Assembly: GCA_963556145.1 (NCBI GenBank)
Contig: OY744464.1
Coordinates: 2,294,001 to 2,358,000, forward strand
Direction of reading: 5' to 3'
Length of the DNA: 64,000 nucleotides
Origin: Hygrocybe punicea
Taxonomy: Eukaryota > Basidiomycota > Agaricomycetes > Agaricales > Hygrophoraceae
Shown: piece after piece, positions 55,080 to 64,000 of the stretch
Numbering within the stretch: the stretch's first letter is position 1
Layout: each line of letters starts with the position of its first letter
Notes under the pieces: model-generated
Database searches by the model: none
Told to the model about the DNA's origin: nothing
The model's input: the letters and a program-made list of their open reading frames with translations, nothing else
Program-made: the position numbers and the translations under genes

Positions 55080-55796
55080 GCTTGCCGGAACACAAGCTCT
55101 TGAGATGGCCCGACCCCTCGTTTTCAACGGAAACGGAGCGTGGGTGATGTAAACTTCGGGGGTGGTTGAAAACGGGGCGGGTCCGGTCCTGTGGTAAAAA
55201 AAAATGGGGTGGTAGTGGTGTGGCAGATAGCCGGAACGTGAGGGCCTGAGACCCCCCGAGCACTTGTTTTCAACACGAATGAGGTGCAGAGGGTGTAGAT
55301 TGGCCGTAGGTGATCAAAAACGAGGTGGGATGGGGTATCCTGGTAGTTGCAAAAGGTGGGTTGGTGGTGGTTGGGCAGACAGCTGGAACTCGAGGGCCTG
55401 AGACCCCCCTGACCGAACGTTTTCAGCCAAGGTCAAAATAGCTAGGACGGTGGGTGTTGAATGTTAAAAGTCGGGGAGCCGAGAGAGTATGTCTGTGACT
55501 TAATGTGACAACTTCCTTTTTCAATCAAATTCCGCGTCATACAAATTTTTTTTCTCATCCATCGGAGCAGATCTTGATTTTTTACGACCTCAAGGAAAAT
55601 CGTATATTCATGAAAATATTTGACAACAAAATTCCGAAAATCTAGTTTATTCATCATTTTTTCCAAAAAGAACGGGTTAGAAATGCGGAATTTGGCTCTA
55701 TGGTCAATTTCAAACATTAATTAATTAATTACTGACGATCTGCCATATATCCTGGACTCATAAGAACGATTCTTCCATAAATGGAAGAACTCGTAA
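55080..55796 (+). mobile_element. family-1 Helentron-like element, 3' end at 55796
   Basis: Inverted, near-identical copy of 7688-8404: satellite units, conserved block (55442-55717), ATTAATTAATTA tract, hairpin and GAACTCGTAA terminus. It is directly followed by a family-2 fragment. Confidence 0.65.
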
Positions 55797-56258
55797 TCTG
55801 TTGTGCAGCAAGGTTATAGAGGAGTAGGGTTGAGCAAATGTAAGTCAATTGTTATTATGCTGTTTAGAGGCAGTTGTATTTGACAGTTGACCTGTTGCTC
55901 TCTCTTTTGGCTAAGAATATTGCATAATGATGAAGCAAAGAAGACATGACAGTAGAAGAGAAGGTCAATGAACACTCAAGACACACCATGTAGTTTTATT
56001 TTTTCTACTTTTTATGTTGCTATGGTGAGAGGTGGGCTTATCAATATACAACATATACTATATGTCTTATACCACATGTAACATGCTTTATGCAATTTAA
56101 TGTTATTGTTTAACTCATCATGAAAGTGAGGAGGGGAAAAAAAGAACTCGTTCATGCCATGCGCAGCACTGGCCCACTAAACAAGTTAATTACAAACCCT
56201 TACTGAACCAGGTCTCATAAAGAACGAGTCTTTTAATAAATTAAAAGAACTCGTAAAT
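55797..56258 (+). mobile_element. rearranged family-2 fragment: inverted 5' part joined to 3' terminus
   Basis: 55797-56186 is the reverse complement of the first 390 bases of a family-2 element, ending ...CACTAAACAAGT. It is joined directly to about 70 bases of the family-2 3' end (CTTACTGAACCAGGTC, hairpin, CTCGTAA at 56258). Head and tail are thus in an order not seen in the complete element. Confidence 0.7.
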
Positions 56259-56365
56259 AACTATGCACCCAATGGCCCCAAGGCAAAATGCCTGAGCGAT
56301 GCTCATATGATCAATGATCACACACTCAATGTGAAAACCACAAAATTAGCTATAACAATGTTAAA
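56259..56365 (+). other. short region before Helitron C
   Basis: About 100 bases without a recognised Helitron 5' end, containing a small inverted repeat CATATGATCAATGATCACA. It could be the 5' leader of Helitron C. Confidence 0.3.
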
Positions 56366-59300
56366 ATGTTGCAATATCTAGTGATTTTTATTCTTGCAAT
56401 GTCTTGGGCACAATGTGCTGTTACCAGAATTGGTCTTGTGCCTCCTGCAAATGTCCTACAAAATATCCACATCATACCAACTGTGGCTGTCATACAGAAT
56501 GTTATTCTATGCCTTGTTACTTTGAATGACAATCTGACAAAGTATGAAAATCCCACTTATTTACCAGGTTTAGTCTCTGTTCATCAATCCACCTCTTGTT
56601 TCACATCACAAATCCCTGAAAAAATCACAAGTATCCATAACAGTAGTGAATTTGTTCTTTCTAGTTGTCAATCAGCTCATCTCTCTTTTCTATTTGAACT
56701 ATATGCCAGAATCTTCTTGAACATGTGTGTTTTGCTTTCTGAGTATTATTGTACAACCAGCATTGCTCATAAGCGCATGTATGTTAAGTTGAAACTTCAA
56801 CAGAATCTGTGTAGAAAACATGATTTCAGAGCTTACTTAAAATGTATAAACAAACTACCTGTATTAGCCAGTGGAGCAATTCTGTTGTTCTTCTTGGTTC
56901 TGTATCATTACCTAGCTTGTCAAGTGTCTGCTCAATATATTTACAATAAAACTTCGAAATTATTTGACATTTTCAAGTCTGAAAATATACCTTTCAATCC
57001 TAACATTCACATTGAATGCATTGGTGGAGGCAAAGCAAATGTATTCACACTTCATGAACTACTTCCTGCTTCAACCAATGAAAATGCTAGTAAGGATGCA
57101 GTTAAATGTAAATTCCACTCTTACATGTCAATAGATGAAGTCCTCTCACTGGAATCATCACCTGAAAAGTCACTTGTAATTGTAAATCACCCATTTGAAC
57201 TGTTGACTCCCAAATTGACCATTGCACATTTGAAAGTTATTGCAGCTAGTCACAGCATTCATGTGCACTCAAAAATGAATCATGCAGTACTTCAAACTGC
57301 AATACAGAATCATGTGTGCTCCAGCTGCCCTACTTTTGTATCAGTATTTGAATTGATTGATGAAGAAGCAATTGCAAGTCACAAGAAAACGTCACACACC
57401 AGAGCAGTCAATAAGTTTAAAGCACAACATGCTGACAAATATGCACAACAGAATCTAGCAGCAGTACAGAAATTTCACAATGAACACCCTGATAAGCATG
57501 CCAAACAAAATCTCACAGCTGTACAGAAATTTCAGTTTGAAAATCCAGAGAAACATGGCAAACAACATCTGGCAGCGGTACAAAGATTTCAGAGTGAAAA
57601 TCCTGACAAGCACGCAAAGCAAAATCTGGCAGCTGTACAAAAATATCACAGTGAAAATCCTGACAAGCATGCCAAACAACATTTAGCAGCTGTACAGAAA
57701 TTTCAGAGTGAAAATCCAGAGAAACATAGCAAACAAAATTTGACAGCTGTCCAGAAATTTCATCTGGAACATCCTGAGAAGCATGCAACACAAAACCTTG
57801 CAGCTGTACAAAATTTTCACCAGACACATCCAGAGAAGCATGCAACACAAAATCTTGCGGCTGTTACAAAGTTCAAAGTTGATCATCATGACAAGCATCT
57901 GCAACACACATGAAATGCAGTTAGAAGACATACCATGAACCACCCTGAGCAGCATGCACAAACAAATCAGATTGCTGTTCAAACACACAGAGATAACATT
58001 CAATTCCCTCCAGAACCACCTTCAGCAAAATTGCAACACACTATTATTTCAGGATTTTGTGGTGATACCTTTCCCAACAAATTTATTGAATCTGGTTGTG
58101 CTGTCTGTGGAAGATTGACTCCAGTCCCTCAATTACAAAGCTATACAGAATTGAATTTAAGTTGTTTGAAACAGTCTAGTATAACCCAAACAGAGCGCGT
58201 CTCAATAGATGATCCAATTGAATCTTCAGTTAGCCCTATAATAATTGAAGATCTTTCTGGCATTTGCAAGAAGTGTTGCAAGTCTTTGAGCAGAGGAAAA
58301 TGCCCAGCTATGTCTCTGGCAAATGGTTTATGGCTTGGACAAATTCCTAATGAATTGCTTAATTTATCTTATGCAGAACAACTGTTAATTGCTAGAGTGA
58401 GACACAATAGATGCATTGTCCGGGTTTCTTCAGGAATGCATAAGATGAGAGCCAATGCTATTACATTTGCCAATCCAACTCCTAAGATTTATGACATTTT
58501 ACCCCCACCTATTGATGAGTTGGATGAAGTGCTAGCATTTATTTATACTGGACCATGTAAGCCTACAAAATCTGATTTTGAGCGTACACCATTGCTTGTT
58601 AGAAGAAACAAAGTTGCCACTGCTTTGAATTGGTTGAAACTGAATCATTGTGACTACTTTGACTTGGAAATCTCACAAGAGAATTTGAAGCAATATCCTG
58701 AGAATGATATACCAGTTGTGGTAGAGTACAGACAATCCTTTGTCAACAAAAACCCAGAAGCTACTGCTGTTAATGACATGGAAGAAGAAGAAGGAACTGA
58801 GACTGGCATGTGTTCATTTGTAGTTCATGGTCTAACAGGTGAAGAGTACTCGACCAAAAGTATCAAAGCCATAAAAGCCATTGCCTTGAAACATTTGATG
58901 GATAATAAAAAGATCCTGGCAATTGGACATGAGAGTGATCCACAATCCATCTACAATAATCCTCAGTTGTTCCCTCAAATGATGCCATGGTTGTTTCCCT
59001 ATGGACTTGGTGGAATTGGTAACTCACTGATTCAAGGCAAGATTTCTGAAATCAAACACAAGAGACACTTGTTAATGTACTATGACAAGAGGTTTCAGAA
59101 AGATCCTCACTTCCCTTTGATTGCATTCAACCATGAGCAAATAAAGGAGTCTACAACAGCTGGCTATTTATTAGCTGAAAAAGCAAAATTTGAACATATT
59201 TCACAAAGATTGATGGATGTTGATCTTGGAGTATTGAATAACATTGCTAGAAAAATGGAAGATGGTGAACATGTCACTCCAGAAACAGATGAAGAGAAAC

Positions 59301-62300
59301 TTTGCTTCCAATTAATAAAAGACATCGATCATGTGGGCAGTCATGTCAAAGGATCACTTACACGCAAGAAATATATGAGAAATGAAGTCTGGTCTCTGAT
59401 GTCCTTTGCAGGTGCGCCTTCCTGGTTCATTACATTTTCACCTGCAGATAACATGCATCCACTGTCTTTATATTTTGCTGATACAAAAGAAACTTTTACA
59501 CCAGAGCTTAGAGGGTATGATGAGCGCTACAGACTTATTGCAGAGAATCCAGTGGCTGGTGCTAGATTCTTTCACTTTATGGTAGAACTATTTATCAAAT
59601 ATGTCTTTGGAGTTGGTTCAAAGCATTCTGGCTTTTATGGTGACACCAAGGCATACTATGGCACAGTGGAGCAACAAGGATGTCTCACACTTCACATGCA
59701 CATGCTACTATGGCTCAAAGGATGTTTGTCACCCCAAGAAATCAGAGACCAAATAATGGATCCCACCTCAAACTTTCAGCAAGCCTTTGTAGAGTATCTA
59801 GAAAGCGTGCACATTGGTGAATTCATGACTGGCACAATGGATGAAGTGAAAGCTAAAGTCAACCATAAGTCTGAACAAGAAGACTATAAGGATCCCACTC
59901 AGACTCTGCCTGAAGCACCCCCACCTATGTGTACAAATAAGCATGATGTGAACAATGTCATCAATTGCAATTATTGCAAACAAATTAATTCATGGTAGAA
60001 AAGATTTGAAAACACTGATGATCATTTGATTTTATGCTCCAATGTTCATAATTGTGGCAGAAATAGTTCAAACAATGAGAAAGTCCTGAGAAAAGACAGA
60101 CCCAGTTGCATGAACAAACATGGTAAATGCAAAGCTAGATTTCCCAGACCTTTGTTTGAATCAACACAAGTAGACCCAAAAACGGGTGCATTGAACATGA
60201 AAAAGGGAGAAGCATGGATCAATACATTGACACCACTGGTGACATTTCTACTTCGCTGCAATTCTGATGTTACAAGTATTCTTTCTGGTACTGCAATCAA
60301 AGCAATTGTAGCATATATTTCTGACAATATTACAAAACCTGGATTGAAAACCTATAGCATATTTGATACTATTAGAAGTGTGTTTGACAGAAACTCAGAA
60401 ATGCTTGGAGGATCCATGAAAAGAAAAGACAAAGCTAGAAAACTCATCATTCAGATCATAAATGCATTGACTGCAAAACTTGAGATTGGTGGTCCAATGG
60501 CTTCAATGTATCTGCTTGGCAACCCTGACCATTATACCAGTCACAAATTCATTCCTGTTTATTGGAGAAACTATGTGAGAGAAGTCCAAAAGGCTTGGAA
60601 TCCAGATGAAAATGATGACATGCAAGTTGACTCTGAAAAGGTTGTACTACACAATCAAAAGGGAAAATTCATAGGACTATCTGCTGTGCATGACTATATA
60701 TACAGACCACCTCATTATGAAGACATGAATTTATATGAATGGGTGCAGGGTGCAGAAAGAGTCAAGAGAAACATTCAAAAACCTCATGATGAAATAAACA
60801 GTGATGATGAGTTAGATGTCTTGGAATCTGAGCCACAAACTGCAACTCACAAAAAAACTTTGAGATCTAATGTATCATCTACCAGTAATGACTTGAGCAT
60901 AGAATTTGATGATCTGAACATCAAAGATGATGACAATTTCATAGAATGTGATTCAGAGGACTATGAGTCTGATAGCACTGAGTCTGTCCAAGAAGATACC
61001 CAGCTTTTCCTAGAAGATCACCCATTATATGAAACACACTGTATAGAATTCAGTGACAAGAAGAAGCATGTTGTTCCAAACTTTGTTGGTGGTTCATTGC
61101 CCAGACGTGATAGGGGAGACAGAGAATACTATTGCACCACAATGCTCACTCTGTTCAAACCATGGAGATCTGGCAATGACCTCAAAAGTGAACTGGAATC
61201 ATGGGATGAAGCATTCACTGATCATGAATTTACTGTTAGACAATTAGAGATTATGGACAACTTTAATCTGAGATATGAATGCCTTGATGCTAGAGATGAC
61301 TATTCTGCTCAGCTTAGACAAGGAGCAGTGTTAGATGGTACCTGTCCTCAATATATGACTTCAGACATGATTTCACACTTGGATGATGACAACATTCAAA
61401 ATGGTGGTGACTTTGGAGATGACAATTATGAGCAGGACAAAAACAATGCAGCTTATGGCACTAACAAATACCCTGAACTTGGTCAACATGGTAGACTAAT
61501 CAAAGCTCAAATGGATGCCACTGAAAATATTGTCAGAAATATTAGTTGGCTTGACCCATGTCCAGATGGTTCAATTACTGTAAATTCTGCTCCACTTGAA
61601 GTTGAAATGAATCAACCTGGTACTCAGTGGCGACAACTTGTTCACGAACAGAGACAAGAAATACTAGATGAGCGCAATCAACACATTCTTGCAAACTCCA
61701 AGTCTACTTCATACAACATATATACTGATCCAAATGAAAATGATGTGATGATTGTGGACCAATCATACTTGATGCAAACTTTCAGAGCTGAAAATACACA
61801 GAGACAACAACTAATTGATGCCACAGTTACAAAATTCAGCTTGAATACTGAGCAATAAAGAGACTTTAGAATCATTGCAAATCATGCTTCATCTCTTAGC
61901 AGTGAGCAGTTGAAAATGAATATTGCTGGAATGGCTGGCACTGGAAAATCACAAGTCATCAAAGCAGTTGTTGATTTCTTTGACACTGCACATGAGTCTC
62001 ACAGATTTGTTGTTCTTGGTCCTACTGGCATATCTGCAGCTCTGCAAAATGGCTCAACTTATCACTACTTCCTGGGCATCAATCCCAACATGTCAAATAG
62101 AAATGAAGCAATGAGCATTGCTCAGCTCAAAGGTAGATTAGAAGGAGTTGACTACATTTTCATTGATGAAGTCTCTATGCTGTCTTGTCATGATCTCTAC
62201 AAAATCAGTGCTAGACTAGCTAAAGCTTTGAATATACATGACATGCCATTTGGTGGAATCAACATGATATTTGCAGGAGACTTTGCTCAGTTACCACCAG

Positions 62301-63490
62301 TTGGAGGTGCACCATTATACAGTGGAACAGTTGGCACTCATATCACATTGGCCTTGACAACACACTCTCAGGAAACTGCCATTGGAAAAGTCCTCTGGCA
62401 TCAAGTGACCACAGTGGTGATTCTCAGAGAAAATATGAGACAGAGGACCCAAACAGCTGAGGATGCATTGTTCAGAACTGCCCTTGTCAACATGCGCTAT
62501 GGCAAATGTACTGCACAGGACATTCAATTTTTGAGAACCAGAATTGCAGGCAAGCGTCCAGACCAGCCCAATGTTGCCTCTAAGAAGTTTAGAAATGTTC
62601 CTGTCATATGTGGCATTCACTCACAAAAAGATCAAATCAATCTTCTTGGATGTGAAAGATTTGCTTCTGACACCAACCAGAACTTGACCAACTTCTATTC
62701 CATTGACAAGTGGGGAAAAGACAAGGATTCTGTGAGAAGCAAGTCCAAATCTAAAGCTATACATCACTCCAGTGACATAGACTTTGATACACAAAGAGAG
62801 ATATGGAAAGTGCGACATGCTGCAACTGATAACTTTGCGGGACAACTCTCATTGTGTCTTGGTATACCTGTGATGCTTCGCAATAATGATGCCACTGAAC
62901 TCTGCATGACAAATGGACAAGAAGGATTTGTTGTTGGATGGCAGTCAATGAAAGCAAGTCATGGCAAAAGAGTACTTGACACTTTGTTTGTTGAACTGGA
63001 CAAACCTCCAAAGCTGGTGCAGATTTCAGGACTGCCTGACAATGTAGTGCCCATTGTAAAAAGCACAAAGACAATTCAGTGTGTATTTCCCAGTGACCTG
63101 AAGGAATCCATTGAGAGACAACAAGTCTGGATGCTTCCTAACTTTGCAATGACTGCACATGCTGCTCAAGGGAAAACACGTCCATTTAATGTTGTCCATT
63201 TAAACAGTTGCTTCAATCACATGTCATATTATTCATCATTGTCTAGAAGTGCTTCTGCTGCTGGAACTGTGATAATTCAAGGCTTTGATACTAAAGTAAT
63301 CACTAGAGGATGTTCTGGATACCTTAGACAAGAATTTAGAGAACTAGAATTGCTTGATAAGATTACCAGGATCAGATATGAAGATGCTTTACCTGATTAC
63401 ATTCGAGCTGGTACACGCTCTGTTATGCTCGGAAGCTTTCAGCAGTGGAAGGGAATTCACTATGTTGCAGATTCATTGAGGGAGCCTTGA
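56366..63490 (+). pseudogene. Helitron Rep-helicase protein, copy C
   Basis: One frame of about 2370 codons, broken only by TGA 57911-57913, TAG 59996-59998 (in place of a Trp codon) and TAA 61856-61858. Order: signal-like N-terminus (MLQYLVIFILAMSWAQCA), a second hydrophobic segment (about residues 168-196), CIGGGKAN, HVCSSC, ten 17-residue repeats, DUF6570-like region, Helitron_like_N, HUH motif HMHMLLW (about 59693), Walker A GMAGTGKS (about 61928), FIDEVSM, RENMRQ and SYYSSLSRSASAAG. The tyrosine motif reads YISDNITK (60314-60337): the second catalytic-type Tyr is Asn. It ends with LREP and TGA at 63490, without the USP-like domain of copy B, just before a family-2 element. Confidence 0.8.
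57420..57990 (+). repeat. 51-bp repeats encoding a 17-residue linker (copy C)
   Basis: About ten units encode variants of HPDKHAKQNLAAVQKF, at the same place in the protein as in copy A. The unit sequences differ from those in copy A in being more Lys/Ala-rich, suggesting separate homogenisation. The TGA at 57911 falls in the ninth unit. Confidence 0.85.
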
Positions 63491-63495
63491 GGACG

Positions 63496-64000
63496 ACTTG
63501 TTTAGTGGGCCAGTGCTGCATATGGCATGAACGAGTTCTTTTTTTCCCCTCCTCACTTTTATGATGAAGTAAATAATAATATTAAATTGCATAAAGCATG
63601 TTACATGTGATAGAAGACATATAGCATATATTATATATTAATAAGCCCACCTCTCACCATAGCAACATAAAAAGTAGAAAAAATAAAACTGCATAGCGTG
63701 TCTTGACCTCCTCTCCCACTGTCATGTCTTCTTTGCTTCGTCATTATGCAATATTCTCAGCCAAAAGAGAGAGTAACACATCAACTGTCAAATACAACTA
63801 CCTTTAAACAGTATGATAACAATTGACTTACATTTGCTTAACCCACTTCTCCATAACCTTGCTGTACAACAGATGATAATATGAAGACAGCTGTGCTTGA
63901 GTGGGCCAATGATATAGCATGAACAAAGTTTTGTTTCTGTCATTAAATTTTTATTTGTATGATTATTACAAATATTGATAAGTAATTTTGCTGGAAATAT
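63496..64000 (+). mobile_element. family-2 element, 5' part, running off the window
   Basis: Begins ACTTGTTTAGTGGGCC six bases after the Helitron C stop codon. It follows the complete element for about 400 bases and includes the diverged second start-like block at about 63893. The 3' end lies beyond the window. Confidence 0.7.

Overview
The window looks like a repeat-rich, accessory part of an agaricomycete (basidiomycete) fungal genome. The reasons are short GT-AG introns of about 45-95 bases, transposons of fungal type, and several small multi-exon protein families. No rRNA, tRNA, CRISPR or bacterial-type operon was seen. A run of exactly 100 N at 36787-36886 is a scaffold gap, so distances and orientation across it are an assembly claim.

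Layout. 1-7687: an LTR-retrotransposon-like unit. It has a factor-site-rich TATA promoter, a Gag-like ORF, then a zinc-knuckle plus aspartic-protease frame that runs on, broken by three stops, into a long acidic region with no reverse transcriptase. 7688-17405: a gene module. It holds A (minus; conserved unknown, 301 aa), B (plus; conserved unknown, multi-exon), C (minus; TET/JBP-like 2-oxoglutarate/Fe(II) dioxygenase), an array of palindromic sites, and D (plus; PHD-like zinc finger protein). 17.4-24.58 kb: Helitron copy A (plus, decayed), cut by Helitron copy B (minus, 24582 to about 32450). B has one uninterrupted 2578-codon frame. 33447-35244: unknown nuclear-type gene E. 35.5-36.8 kb: a Helentron-like non-autonomous element running into the gap.

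Right of the gap: a gene fragment, a Tc1/mariner-like transposase with one intron (37433-38450), the palindromic-site array again, a 414-bp palindromic MITE, then a second module copy in mirror order: C (plus, apparently intact), B (minus, split by a 1.17-kb element) and A' (plus, frameshifted). 47.5-52.7 kb is a roughly 150-bp satellite belonging to a second Helentron-like family, itself split by a 3.3-kb element. 52729-55796 is a nearly identical inverted copy of 7688-10773 (all of A, the start of B and an element end). 56366-63490 is Helitron copy C, one frame with three in-frame stops. The window ends inside another non-autonomous element.

How the parts fit. Three Helitron proteins share a DUF6570-like region, a HUH Rep domain and a PIF1-type helicase. 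Only copy B keeps every motif, and it adds a C-terminal USP-like cysteine protease domain. Non-autonomous elements with asymmetric inverted repeats, an (TTAA)n tract and a 3' hairpin sit at the edges of most blocks and have probably moved pieces of the A-B-C-D module. The most interesting points are the mirrored DNA-oxygenase/PHD module with its palindromic array, the secretory-signal/membrane-like N-terminus plus protease C-terminus on the Helitron protein, and the element-bounded duplication of A and B.
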